A stretch of 52,742 nucleotides of DNA from Trichomonas tenax (GCA_023091735.1 JALKBU010000272.1:1-52742), one strand, 5' to 3'. Positions 20,601 through 29,596 are shown, counted from the first letter of the stretch. Numbers and translations: made by a program. The notes: generated by a model from the sequence alone, not told the origin.

Positions 20601-21286
20601 TAGTCGGAGGGAATCTCGAAGCAAACAAGAACGGACAAATTGCGACAGCCGTCGCTTTCACCGATGATATCGCTGTCACATGCTTCGATGTGATGGGAAC
20701 TACAATTGTGACTGGACACACGATGCCTGTAATCAATGTTTGGAAAGTTAGAGACAGTTTGGAGTTGTTCTTAACATTAAGAGGCCATTTAGTTGGAATT
20801 TCTGCTGTTTCTATTTTCGCGCAGCCGTGGTCAATGCTCGCCGCTGGGCACGAAGATGGCTGCGTTTCTTTGTTCTCTATGTGCCCAACGAGATTCTTGA
20901 GAGTCCTCAATGGCTGTTCGAGAATGAGAGTTTCGTTCGTGAAAATATGTTCATCGAATGGAGATTTCATTGTCGTCCAAGCAAAAGATAAGATGAGTGT
21001 GATCACGCTGTGGTCAGTTAACGGAGAGTTCGTCAACACTATAACCCTCGAAACAGAAGCCCTCGACGCTGTCGCAACATCGTTCGTTGAAGGAGTGAAA
21101 CCAAACTACATTTTCTTGCTCGGCGCGGATTCGATTGTTTATGCGTTCGCTGAGAGTGATTTAGTTCTCATTGGAACATTCGAATTGAATCATCCACAGC
21201 CTGTGTCGCTATTCCACGAGAAGGACAAAAGCGTGCTTTTTGTTATGCACGCGGATAATTTCCTTTCATGCTGGAGAATTGTTTAG
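14693..21286 (+). CDS. BEACH-WD40 domain protein (neurobeachin/LRBA-like)
   Basis: A 2197-residue protein. I chose the ATG at 14693 because the frame upstream has no ATG. Residues 1-600 are helical repeat-like. About 628-750 is a concanavalin/LamG-like beta domain (TLIVWVRP, GGWIMLSII), as found in BEACH proteins. About 1526-1622 is the PH-like domain (VEFSSHAFRLSG...GVLIVLHNTLRFY), and about 1643-1912 the BEACH domain (FDYLLYLNQVSGRSWYD, YPIFPWVI, DLSDPSNYRDFTYPI, LELIPEFYF, WIDLVWGYRRRGEPA). WD40 repeats fill 2000-2197. BEACH proteins act on membrane traffic, lysosome size and vesicle fission or fusion. No break in 6.6 kb; intact and probably constitutive. Confidence 0.95.
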   Translation: MRLYSGEVNSLMETLEKYPEAASVFNKYPKKDLFSLNWKQTKQILDSFKPIPKFLLEIIPELGMCFLAKYMIVTFYSFFPEELLQSYLLLIDKLPSQDLDLVIHLIVSRLSVPQRKAAIFKLPDCGATFQFLGSIMNNEDLFITVFQRIFSSLNLVPSNLQPLLISLLRKSIESGVARQYITDIIEMSIHCKPVFITKRVKTWMQKESPPKSVLDIILSAICDFYPTSLMKIDSKELQNVLHLVFKSKEVPISALKLVLLTNSQVTLSFQHIYTFQAHASALLFEYISRLSESDSLSVWFLILSKISQMGVNNQTREFLLSCYENYLIACHSNVIYITAIQSAGTIEWFLDFIKNMTESIYHVALFSIFMLFFRSFAEMAKLVASYPEFQQEFEIAIDRIKDKELYYQAVFWILDSSRDCPFDKVVSFNEIKKIHFPAPSSPFVFEVVPAILNTLLKIAVADSTPKNLPQSPTPLRMSLGLERTHSQVKLLLDDTSDDNITEFKEYDDEANMSIICPVDLEETTKIKPLLTMFLTNMIPMYEVDSLSFLIHSLSSSQCLLPIVPFAEKNDLCFRFLTRALALSCPFHVFATFYEKISHDFKKTIDFLAGLAEYSQVVTDFLYITSPIPLSTTIPCSTLIVWVRPLSDSNILTIQTKCGDLMITMSPSEIKFPINGGKMTLPPKIGGWIMLSIIFLGNIVHIAANAMPIKLTYSSDVGMIQNFTIGSATSHFDLQSVRVFKVSLSEDDIMHVFALGPNYMEFVNHNLNQMDCQQIPAFYTNSGYVSSQYLPFLNSFNGKTLETNVMSLMELSLSPPYKMVRHLARGPQKAAMAITVDRRRSYSFMNSLHCHGGLHLLLHFAGEVILKKPELSSFLWKLLSRLFNTYPDIHRFFEEKHAYSLVGHLLWSGTIKLDECMEICLKMFDGKWHIINSFVLKEWILEGLLFHSESSQAIENLIASLDNPRNFAILKSAKTFNKLINLLCSSCRHSADYLKLISTFAVKLTEPSTAQEHTQLVFDRLVLYHFKFDKEKTQDKSELLKFRSTDRIHKQTSTKIQPITSIALINVLSQILTQYSDVKVDLELLLPAVVTSVPIVQTTLVIALIRHLSASYLQLLGYILKILPYIEGIDKAIFNFLNSMPEANFVQLTTCFFAIACHKESCGFLERLCNFATEKTQATLELIVIAMNQILDVIRFTETTENMPLFDSAPPSAMTYMSLLLDHAIIFSQPDLLFKFFLSLFSIPGVAVYRLASVCFTIMTSLLSLISKRNQCMNNSISQTIVHITTFASFLIHRIRLTPGAINPFLLNLIQSFVTALIAIINVSQTSDSTNRLVNFIADLFHVDVPPAMISVIKQQISSLAKLQKAKRYTEMCERMDEPSMLTPNKFLIPFQDDLDNYEKKWQSKDGIDRIGLFSISCRSIHHQTQAAVTLNLSDTEGDAVIDLWHDTFHILQFPGSLIYNRCPTKWMVSDRSLNFQQRSILIPMNPSIDKPYLQYWKAKYETDPEPEVRLTIKEVFKYTPVSLHMANDVEFSSHAFRLSGISNFDGVLIVLHNTLRFYQRTKATSETCDVVLTIPISKIISLKLKAFRHQPTGVELTCKDATCYIFAFDTVNLRDIFVDVMESRQLQAIKSVNKKELDQATKHWVEGQMSNFDYLLYLNQVSGRSWYDFTQYPIFPWVIKNYKSDKIDLSDPSNYRDFTYPIFAQTDEQKEQCMSYYSTTAALSNEPHCTPNYISNVGSTIYFLVRAEPFTNEEISFQNGSLDAADRTFQAFDISYALMTAPGNKNALELIPEFYFHPELLKNINQIDFPYSPITGRTVDDVVLPPWAPTPREFVQIMKKALESPYVSLQLNDWIDLVWGYRRRGEPALERCNVFQSTVYQFDPRDVIGDRILFKALSGQIHNCGQAAAQIFTTPHPKRNDSQTPLKGELQFHSLRKPIASERNVLQFSLASDRWIPIVSDKTPLKALRLVGGNLEANKNGQIATAVAFTDDIAVTCFDVMGTTIVTGHTMPVINVWKVRDSLELFLTLRGHLVGISAVSIFAQPWSMLAAGHEDGCVSLFSMCPTRFLRVLNGCSRMRVSFVKICSSNGDFIVVQAKDKMSVITLWSVNGEFVNTITLETEALDAVATSFVEGVKPNYIFLLGADSIVYAFAESDLVLIGTFELNHPQPVSLFHEKDKSVLFVMHADNFLSCWRIV

Positions 21287-21370
21287 TTTTTTGTTAAATT
21301 TTTTTGTGTTTTTTAATTCTTCTTTTTCATCCCTTCAAACTCATTATTTGATTGTAATACTATGACCACA

Positions 21371-21734
21371 TATACACATACTTAAACATATTATTATCAT
21401 AAAGGAATTATTACATTATATTTATTTTATTATAAGATATATCTCGAAAATGGTAAAATATTAAATTACCGCTTAATACTTATAGAATAGATATACATAC
21501 TTAAATGTATTATTGTAATAAAAGAATTATTGTAATATCTTTATTTTATTATAAGATAAATCTAGAAAATGATAAAATGCTAAATAATAGCATAATACAA
21601 TAAATATATATTCACTTACTAAAATATATTCTTTGTGTGAAGCAACTACTGTAATATCTAATTTTGTTCTGAAGATATATCAGGAAAATGGTTAATTATT
21701 AAAAATTAAACTAATACTTATAGAGTAGATAGAT
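21371..21734 (+). repeat. Three degenerate tandem copies of a ~120-bp unit
   Basis: Copies begin near 21371, 21491 and 21607. Each holds ACTTA(A/C)...TATT, AATTATT(A/G)...TAATAT(A/C)T, TTTATTATAAGATA, (G/A)AAAATG(G/A)TAAAAT and TTAATACTTATAGA(A/G)TAGAT in the same order. It starts some 85 bases after the BEACH gene stop. There is no coding potential. Confidence 0.65.
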
Positions 21735-22372
21735 ATATGGCATGTGATTACAACGATATGATTTTAAAGAGTTGATATTGAAAAAAATTCGTTAGTATTG
21801 AATCAAAAATAATTTGTTTTTGTTTATCTGTTATATAACTTCCATTCGATTATATTGTTGGTCTATAGTATGTCTTTAAAGGGATGAAGTCAAATAATTT
21901 GTAATATTATATGCATTTATCATATCATCGATTAAAAGCTATATCAAAGCAATATGTGATTTCCGGTTGAAAAATATAATAATTAGACTGAACAGTTAAC
22001 TTCATATTTGAATTATCAAATCCGTGAAAATATATGAAATTTATGATTTAAGATAATGGATATCTGTGAAAAACTCCTCTATTCGAACACTTATCCGGCA
22101 TTTCTTTTCGTAAACTCGAAAAAAAATGAAAATGAAATTGATATTGTTTTCGGGGATGTTGACTATTAAGTCCACATTTCAAAATCTGAGGCCCAAAAAC
22201 CTCCAAAAGTCTTTCGAATGGTCATTTTTTCAAGCAATATCTTGGCCAAATATCAAATAAACAGAACCGTGCACAAGACAGCTGCAAGAATGTTTGCTAT
22301 GATATAAAAAAGCGACTTGTAAAGCAACGAACGTATGATTTGATATGAGAAAATATTTCAATATTAGTTTAG
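21735..22372. other. Intergenic, no gene seen
   Basis: AT-rich stretch between the tandem repeat and the open frame leading into the Myb gene. No gene, repeat or RNA recognised. Confidence 0.4.
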
Positions 22373-22480
22373 CGGAAACGAGTATTTCGTAGTTCACCGT
22401 GCAACGTCGTCCGAGCTCTTTCCGAATCTGGTGAGTTGGCCGAAAATCGCGACGATAAAGATCGTCAAATTTTATCTATA

Positions 22481-23224
22481 ATGGGAAGAAACTGGAGCGC
22501 TTCAGAAGACGCCGAGCTGATCAAATTAACGCGGAAATATGGTAAGCAGTGGGGTGTAATCGCGAGCCACATGAAAAACAGAAGCGCTGCACAGGTCCTT
22601 GCTCGATGGGAAAAATGTCTTGATCCCGTTATAGTCAAAGGACCGTTCACGGAACAGGAGGATGACCTCATCAGACAGTTCGTAAAAGAGAACGGGCCTC
22701 AAAACTGGCCGAAAATTACGGGATTCCTACCAAACAGAAGTCCGAAGCAATGCAGGGAGCGCTGGTTCAACCATCTCGACCCGTCGGTCATAAAACACGC
22801 GTGGACACCCGAGGAGGACGAAACGATCTTCCACAACTACCAGAAGCTCGGACCAAAGTGGTCGGTGATCGCAAAAATGATTCCCGGCAGAACTGACAAC
22901 GCGATAAAGAACAGGTGGAACTCGTCGCTTTCTAAGAGGATATCCGTTCTGCCGGGCAAGAAAGAAGTGTTATTACCTGATAAATCGAAGAAGAGAAAAA
23001 TCTCTCAAGAAGTCAAGAAGGAGGAGGAAAGTAAGACGCCAAAACAGGAGGAAACTTTTGACCCCTTCGCGCTGCCCTCACCTCACTTACAGAAGGCTGA
23101 TAATAGTCGTTTGAATTCTCCAGATACTCCAATCTTGGGTTTCAACACGACACCTGGCGCTTTCGGAGGCTTGATAATCTCCCCTGCGCTTGCGGTACAT
23201 CCTGTTGGATGCTTTATTTTTTAA
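22481..23224 (+). CDS. Three-repeat (R1R2R3) Myb DNA-binding protein
   Basis: 247 residues from the ATG at 22481. R1 spans about 3-49 (WSASEDAELIKLTRKYGKQW...ARWEKCLDP), R2 50-101 (GPFTEQEDDLIRQFVKENG...CRERWFNHLDP) and R3 102-152 (WTPEEDETIFHNYQKLG...IKNRWNSSL). Each has the spaced tryptophans and helix-turn-helix of c-Myb. A basic nuclear-localisation-like patch (KSKKRKIS) follows, then an acidic, proline-rich tail. In Trichomonas, Myb proteins bind AACG-type elements in promoters. The same frame is open without an ATG back to 22373 and is GC-rich, so the start could lie upstream through a non-ATG or lost start. TAAA overlaps the stop codon, the trichomonad poly(A) signal. Confidence 0.93.
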   Translation: MGRNWSASEDAELIKLTRKYGKQWGVIASHMKNRSAAQVLARWEKCLDPVIVKGPFTEQEDDLIRQFVKENGPQNWPKITGFLPNRSPKQCRERWFNHLDPSVIKHAWTPEEDETIFHNYQKLGPKWSVIAKMIPGRTDNAIKNRWNSSLSKRISVLPGKKEVLLPDKSKKRKISQEVKKEEESKTPKQEETFDPFALPSPHLQKADNSRLNSPDTPILGFNTTPGAFGGLIISPALAVHPVGCFIF

Positions 23225-24420
23225 AATTTCTTTTCGTAGCTTTTATTTTTTCCTTTAACGTATTTTAAAATATAAATTAATACATTAAAATTCTGAGGTC
23301 GACCGTTTAGCCTCATTTTTTCACATTTCGTCTTTAATGCTGTATTTACTTATACCAAATGATATTTCATCATTATTTGTTATTGAGGGGGATTTTTAGT
23401 AAAGCAGGGGTAAAGTTAATTATTGCTCTGTTCTTGTTGTATATCGAAAATAACGTCCAAATAAAATCTGAATCTCTAATTTCCTAAAGATTATGTGATA
23501 ATCCGCTATGACATTCAACAAATTTTTCTTCATATTTTGCTTTTTTCATAAAAATTACCTTTTAGCTTTAATTTTTAATGATCTTAAATAAACAGATGTG
23601 CTATGTAATAGTTAAAGAGGATATTTCACAATGTGAGTACATGTTTATTCTATATTATTGTTTTTAGATAAACAATAAGTTATCAATCAAATGGTAATAC
23701 AATGACAGATAGTGACAAGCTATCGATTGATATGTAAAGATTTCTTGCATGTCGATAAATTTTGAGGATAAAATTGCAGGGGCATAATTTCTGTTCGAAA
23801 TAAACATCGAGGATATTGAGAAGAGTTAAATAACTTTGTACCCATGGGTAATTGAGAGTCAACATGTGTTAACAACTCAGATAAAAAGCTTGGATATCTT
23901 AACAATTCGATATTAAACGTCCGTTTGTCTGTTTCTTGAATTTATTTCTTGTGATGAATTGAATTGCTTATGATAAACTTTCAGAACTTTCTAAATTCTT
24001 TCATTAGAATCCCATAACTCTTACACACATAATCAGATACGTTTTTAAATATATTCTTTCTGATAATGAAGGTATTTGATTATTTAGATATCATCATCGA
24101 TATGTCTTTGAAGTTTGTGAGCGATATTTCATCAGTAGTTTTGAAGTTGATCGATAAACAAGCATGCACTGTTGTTGGTAAATGCATTGTGGTGGGTTGG
24201 TTTGTAAGCACCGTTGAAGGTGACTTTGGAGAAAATTTATTGCCAAATCAAAATGAAAAACTCTTAAAATTGTGCTGAGAACTTGCTATGTATTGTACGC
24301 TGTATATAAAAAACAAGTTTTTGTGTGATTTCATGAGAATCTTGAAAAAATCCAAGATTATCTTGATGCGAAAAAGTTTGCACCAGCCTGCACATTAATC
24401 AATATGGCTAAATGTAACGA
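23225..24420. other. Intergenic, no convincing gene
   Basis: About 1.2 kb, AT-rich. A 70-residue ORF at 24066-24278 (ATG start, ending EKLLKLC) has no recognised domain and is only a weak candidate. Confidence 0.4.
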
Positions 24421-24449
24421 ACCACACTGTCTTTTGTGCTTTATCCATT

Positions 24450-24842
24450 CGCTCCCCTCCGCCCTGCGCCATGGTGAAAAGTGGCGCAGCCGATTCAATT
24501 CTCGATACAGCGCCACCTTGCGCCATGGCGTAGGGTGGCGCTAAATAGAATGCCCAAAGCGGCGCTTCCTTATTATAATCAGCATATGCTAGTATATCAA
24601 AATATGAAGGTTTGCTCAAATAAAATACTTTTAAAAAGATCAAAAACACTTTATCAAATTATCGAAATTTTGCACAATTTGTTATTTTTTCATGTCAATA
24701 AAGCATATTTACATGACAGTAAGAGTATGTTTACATGACAGGAAAAATTAATCCTCCAAAACATGCGGTCACCCGTGGCGCTGGCGAACCATATGGCGCA
24801 TAAATTCCTGCGCCAATGTGGCATGTATACATGTGCTATAAC
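24450..24842. repeat. GC-hairpin interspersed element, copy 2
   Basis: Second copy of the element at 7640-7950, with the same order of blocks but about 80 bases longer. The extra length lies in an AT-rich middle part that carries two TTACATGACA motifs (24709, 24731). On the minus strand it can be read as a peptide with repeated MAQGG units, a by-product of its GGCGC repeats; no intact gene. Confidence 0.65.
24509..24542. other. 16-bp hairpin with compensatory changes
   Basis: AGCGCCACCTTGCGCC, a two-base AT loop, then GGCGTAGGGTGGCGCT. All 16 positions pair when G-T wobbles are allowed. Compared with 7697-7729, stem position four changes from A-T to G-C on both sides. Confidence 0.85.
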
Positions 24843-25012
24843 CAAATATCACAAGAACTTCTCTTAAATTTTTAAATCAGAAGTAAAAAATATAAACCGA
24901 CTTTTTATAGCTTTTGAATATTCACATTGAAATTTTTGAATGTTGGAAGTGCCAATCCAAAATTTCTATAAATATATAACCAGCAGCAAAAATTACCGCA
25001 TGTGATAATAAT

Positions 25013-25018
25013 TCATTG
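25013..25018 (+). promoter_or_regulatory. Possible initiator (TCATTG)
   Basis: A TCATT initiator-like element lies 25 bases before the kinase ATG at 25038. An ACACTTTTTTT tract follows it, and a similar GACACTTTTTT lies just before the gene at 48914. Confidence 0.4.
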
Positions 25019-25037
25019 AATTTTTACACTTTTTTTC

Positions 25038-26321
25038 ATGATTCTTGACATTGACGAAAAGCTTTTTCCTGGATTTAATCATTTCAAGAAAATCGGCGAA
25101 GGAGGTTTCGGAAAGGTATTCACAGCGATCAACACCAAGACAAACATTATGATTGCAATAAAAACTATTGATAAGATCAATTTAATGACACAGGCAAATC
25201 GAAATGTACTACAATCGGAATTATCTATATACAACTCAGTCGAGCACCCGTTTTTAACCCAGTTTTACGCAGCTACTGAAGATAATGCGGGATTTTATTT
25301 TGCTCTTGAGTGTGGCGAAAAAGGCTCGCTATTGGATAGGATTGTATCGGTAAAGAAGCTCAAGGAGCCCCAAGCATGCAAAATATTCTGTGAAATATTA
25401 TCTGCCCTAAAATATTTACACAACACAGCAAATATTGTTCATCGCGACATCAAGGCCGAAAACATTGTTGTTGATTCCAATGATGATATCAGACTTATTG
25501 ATTTTGGTTTATCATCTTTCATGAATGCGAATAATGAACTTAACGAAATCTGTGGCACATTCCCATATAGCTCCCCAGAGATGCTGCGTGGGATTCCGTA
25601 CACAAAATCGGTTGATATATGGTCTTGCGGAATTTTACTTTATTTAATGGTTACAGGTGCATTTCCATTTAACGGATCCAATCAGAAAGAGATCAAGCAG
25701 AACATTTGCTTCAAGGAGCCTCAAATTCCAACGAATTTATCGCCAGATCTTCAAGATTTAATTTTAAAATTATTAAATAAGGAGCCTAGCGAAAGAATCA
25801 CAATTGAAGAAATATCGACGCATCCATGGATACTCGCAAACAGATGTTCATATTATTTAACTCATCAGTTCGACGAAAATCTCAAATATTGCATCACACC
25901 ACACCAAAAGTCAGACATTAACTTTGCAATTTTCAATAACCTGACAAAGAACGGTTACGATGTTACAACACTCGAAGATGACCTATTTTCGGGCAGATTC
26001 ACAGAATGCACGATATTATACAAGTATTTCCTCAAGAGGCAATACCTGATAAGAATGCATTCACCGGAAGAAATTCGAGCTGGAAAGAACTTAATGCATA
26101 ATGTGAGGAAAGTGATGACTTGTCAAGTCGAAAAAACAGCACCATGCATACATAACTCAGCCATACCTGCCTTCAAATCCAATCCCAATAGAACCGTAAG
26201 AACGAGATCTGCGTCGGTCTCGTTGAAGTTTAACATAAATCACGATAACTCTTCGTCCATCTCAGGGCTCCCGGCTTTAACTCCATCCCCCAAGATTAAG
26301 AAGATCGGATTCCAACTTTGA
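25038..26321 (+). CDS. CAMK-like serine/threonine protein kinase
   Basis: 427 residues. The kinase domain spans about 16-265: glycine loop GEGGFG (20-25), K42 (IAIK), catalytic HRDIKAEN with D137, DFG D155, GTFPYSSPEML in place of APE, and DIWSCGILLYLMVTG. This is a canonical RD kinase of the CAMK/AMPK-like type common in trichomonads, unlike the four non-RD kinases in this window. The C-terminal 150 residues have no recognised domain; they include a polybasic, serine-rich stretch (RTVRTRSASVSLKF) that could be a phosphorylation or membrane-binding site. Substrate unknown. Confidence 0.93.
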   Translation: MILDIDEKLFPGFNHFKKIGEGGFGKVFTAINTKTNIMIAIKTIDKINLMTQANRNVLQSELSIYNSVEHPFLTQFYAATEDNAGFYFALECGEKGSLLDRIVSVKKLKEPQACKIFCEILSALKYLHNTANIVHRDIKAENIVVDSNDDIRLIDFGLSSFMNANNELNEICGTFPYSSPEMLRGIPYTKSVDIWSCGILLYLMVTGAFPFNGSNQKEIKQNICFKEPQIPTNLSPDLQDLILKLLNKEPSERITIEEISTHPWILANRCSYYLTHQFDENLKYCITPHQKSDINFAIFNNLTKNGYDVTTLEDDLFSGRFTECTILYKYFLKRQYLIRMHSPEEIRAGKNLMHNVRKVMTCQVEKTAPCIHNSAIPAFKSNPNRTVRTRSASVSLKFNINHDNSSSISGLPALTPSPKIKKIGFQL

Positions 26322-26734
26322 AATTAATAGAAAAGAATGAAATATAAAAATTTGTTTGTTTTGTGTTATTTATTCTATGATATTTCGCTTCCTTATGGTA
26401 AGCATATTACCATATCAAACAGAATAAAGCTCAATGGCCATAATTATGATATGATCAAAAAATGGATGTAAAGTGTCAGAAAATATCTGTCAGAAAAAAA
26501 CCAAAAATGATGAACAAAATAGTAATAAGTGAACATAAGGAGAATGGGAAATTATAGATATGTTCTGTATAACATAGAGAAGCTCAAAGGTATATGTCGT
26601 AAAGCAAGTTCAATGTTGGAATAAAGGTGAAAAATGAGAAATAAGGTATTTGTAAAACTATTTGACATGTAAACGGTCAAATTGTTTTGAGAATTGAGGT
26701 TGAAAAATTGGTCATTTTTCAATAACCAAAAATT
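26322..26734. other. Intergenic, no gene seen
   Basis: Convergent spacer between the CAMK-like kinase and the minus-strand remnant. It holds one TTACATGTCA motif (as complement, 26663-26672). Confidence 0.4.
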
Positions 26735-27205
26735 TCAATGCGGGAAACCTCTCTCAGCGATAGCGGAGCACCACACATCAAAAAAAGAGATTTTTTTGAA
26801 TATTGGCAAGTAAATTATGTCACTTTTCCTTGAAAATGCGTCACCTTTCAGATAACGTTTAAAAATAATACTAATATAATTTTCATCTATATTTAATGAT
26901 GCTAATATTGGTATCAAAAATTATTTCAATTCAAAAGAGGACAATAAAGATATATTTTCATTCAAAAAATAAATTAGATGGTTCTCAATTTTTGTTTTAG
27001 ATTCTACGGTTTCCCTCAAAATAAATGTTTCATTGAAAATCAAATCATCTCCATTTATCTTCTTGATTCGAAATTCCAAAAATAATTTTAAAGGATTTTT
27101 TGATAATGGTCGTTTTCGGCAGATATTAAGGATGTAAACAACAATTGAATTATAATTTTGAGTGGAACATTTTAAATTTTTTTCAAATAATTCACAAAAT
27201 ATCAT
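26735..27205 (-). pseudogene. Hypothetical ~155-residue protein with one in-frame stop
   Basis: The frame opens at the ATG at 27205 and runs 94 residues (...YNSIVVYILNICRKRPLSKNP...) to a TAA at 26921-26923. It continues in the same frame through IPILASLNIDENYISIIFKR... to a second stop at 26735. The two halves read as one protein, helical, rich in isoleucine and asparagine. It resembles the N-terminal part of trichomonad ankyrin-type proteins, but I cannot confirm this. Its start is only 12 bases from the divergent kinase at 27218, and the two start regions overlap. Truncated at both function and length, it is probably dead. Confidence 0.4.
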
Positions 27206-27207
27206 TC
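27202..27207 (+). promoter_or_regulatory. Possible initiator (TCATTC)
   Basis: Lies 16 bases before the kinase ATG at 27218 and overlaps the start codon of the divergent minus-strand remnant. Confidence 0.45.
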
Positions 27208-27217
27208 TAAAAAAATT

Positions 27218-28228
27218 ATGAACTCACGCGAAATAGAGTACTTTGCTTCTCAAGAGATTAAACTGCTGCGTATTCTCGGTCGAGGTTCATTCGGTGTCGT
27301 GTTCCATGTTTTTTCCTCTCACTACAATTGCGAATTTGCGCTGAAAAAAATCCCCGAAAAAGCTTTCTCGACTATGGAGCTTGAATGCTTAATCGAAATC
27401 GACACCCCAAGAAAGACACAGCTCTACAAATACTATAAGTATGATGGAAGTATTTATTTGCTGCTGGAATATTGCCCTCTTGACTTATTAAAGGTATTGA
27501 AATCCAAAGAGGTTTTAACAGCGGATAACTTCATGAGGTACGTCAAAGACGTGGTTCTTGCTGTTAAAGCTTGCCATGATTTAAACATCGCGCACTCGGA
27601 TATCAAACCAAGCAACTTTTTGATTGACCAATACGGCAGAGTGAAGATCACAGACTTCGGTTTATCCTCAATATACAAAGGCGATCCTGTATCATTCGCA
27701 TTTAGCGGCACTCGTCTTTATATGGCACCTGAAATATTCGCAAGAGGTTCCTACAATCCTATTATCGCTGATATATGGGCACTTGGCGTTATGATATTCT
27801 ATATGGCAACAAAAGATCATCCATTCATGTCCCAGAACGAAGAAATGCTTTCTTACGTCATCTGCAAGGGTAAGTATAAGGATGATAAAGTTGAAAATGC
27901 TGACTTACGTGCTGTTATAGCGAGATGTTTGACAGTCGATCCAAAACATCGTGCAACAATAGATGAACTATTGGAAATGCCATACTTCAATCAGGCGACA
28001 ACATTACCACCAATCCAAAGCTCTAAATCGCGTCTTACACTCAAAATGTTGCAACCAGAAAAGTTGATTGTCAAGCCTAAAATTCCCGAAGTCAAGTCAA
28101 TCACCTCAATGGGATCTGCATTCTATAGAAATAACAGCAGCTCACGCCTGAGATTAACAATTCCAAAGACTAAATCATCTGCTCAGATGTCGTTTCCAGA
28201 GAACAATACTATAGAGGAAATCAATTAA
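27218..28228 (+). CDS. Non-RD serine/threonine protein kinase, paralog 4
   Basis: 336 residues, colinear with the kinases at 5113 and 9906. The glycine loop GRGSFG (21-26) keeps the first glycine, unlike paralogs 1 and 2. K43, AHSDIKPSN with D128, DFG D146 and GTRLYMAPE are present. The catalytic-loop arginine is serine. The tail is longer than in the others and starts with LIVKPKIPEVKS, the clearest form of the shared tail motif, followed by serine/arginine-rich sequence. It lies 13-22 kb from its three relatives, so the family is dispersed within the window rather than in strict tandem. Probably active; substrate unknown. Confidence 0.9.
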   Translation: MNSREIEYFASQEIKLLRILGRGSFGVVFHVFSSHYNCEFALKKIPEKAFSTMELECLIEIDTPRKTQLYKYYKYDGSIYLLLEYCPLDLLKVLKSKEVLTADNFMRYVKDVVLAVKACHDLNIAHSDIKPSNFLIDQYGRVKITDFGLSSIYKGDPVSFAFSGTRLYMAPEIFARGSYNPIIADIWALGVMIFYMATKDHPFMSQNEEMLSYVICKGKYKDDKVENADLRAVIARCLTVDPKHRATIDELLEMPYFNQATTLPPIQSSKSRLTLKMLQPEKLIVKPKIPEVKSITSMGSAFYRNNSSSRLRLTIPKTKSSAQMSFPENNTIEEIN

Positions 28229-29596
28229 TTGTTTTGTTTGAATGTTTGTTAAATATAAAATTTAGCGTTTCGATATTGTTTTATTATACATCCTGATATC
28301 TATCTGAACATCTTTTTCTTCTCAAGGAAATATATTTTCTAATATAGTTTTGATCAAATGAAAGAATTTATTATAAAACATACAATATGTTACTCAAATC
28401 GATTAAATTGCATAGGAATTGTTATTGATTAGAGTAGTGTAAGAGATGGAGTGTTGAACTACGGATGTATTTCTATAATTTAATTTATCAATAACAAGCA
28501 TTTAACGTTATGTTATGTTTTTATCTAAAAACACTATGTCATGTAAAGTTTACATGCCAGTTTTGTTTAGTTAAAAATTGCAAAAATTGTGAAAATTCGA
28601 GATATAAATAAGGTTATCAGCAAGATTTCCATGTGCATTGGAAATGTGAAGTACTATGTAATGGGATATGCGAATATACATCATGCTCGATGAGCCTCTA
28701 AAGTAATTTATAGAAATAAATTGGGTGAAGGTGTAAATATAATTAAAAGATATAAAATTGCAGCGACTGAGCTCCGAAATCAAGCACAGATATCCAAATG
28801 GATGATAGATTCGAAATAGCTAATGTTGAATTTTGCTGATTTTTGAAAGTTCAAGTAACCTGTAAAGAAAATGGGGAACCTTATTCTAAAAAGGAGCGTG
28901 AGAAAAGAAAAAAGTACACTTTTTCCTTTTCTTTTTTTTTGCGCCGTTTTTAGAATTGAGCGAAGCTCAACTAGAACTTATTGAACTTTAAAAAGTCCGT
29001 AAGTTATGAAAAAATTAGACCGAACAATTGATTTTGGTAACTTATTGAAAAAATGAGAGGAAACATTAGTGAAACACGCTTTAGGAAAAAATAATTGCGA
29101 TATTCGGATTCAGCACACAGAATGGATATCTAACGTGTTACTATAATTGAAAAATAAATCGAGATTCGAGTATCTCAAAATTTACTCGATTAAAACTACG
29201 TTTTTATTAAAAATATGGAAATAATATATATGATTTAATGGAGAATTCCAAAAAAGTCAAATATTTTATATATATAATATTTATTCTTCATAGATCACTT
29301 ATCACTGAGATAAATGATGCTTAGAAGGAAAAAATTTGGTTGTAGATAACATTGGTAAATAAGCTGTATTTTTCACACATGTATAACTCTAAAGACAGCG
29401 AAATCAGTCTTAAGTCGAAGAGAAACAGAGGTTTCCGTGTTAGATCTTGAACCGTGACAACTTTTAGGAAATTGAAATCTTTTCCATTAAAAGATCTGGG
29501 CGTGAAAAAGGGGTATAAATTAAGGATAGCGCAAGAATAAATTTTTATAATTCAAATGAATACTAACAAAAAGATAAAACCAAAATGACATAAAAG
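28229..29596. other. Intergenic, no gene seen
   Basis: 1.37 kb of AT-rich sequence between convergent genes. It contains one TTACATGACA motif on the complement (28537-28546), immediately followed by TTTACATGCCA, and a purine/pyrimidine-rich patch near 28890-28940. Confidence 0.4.
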
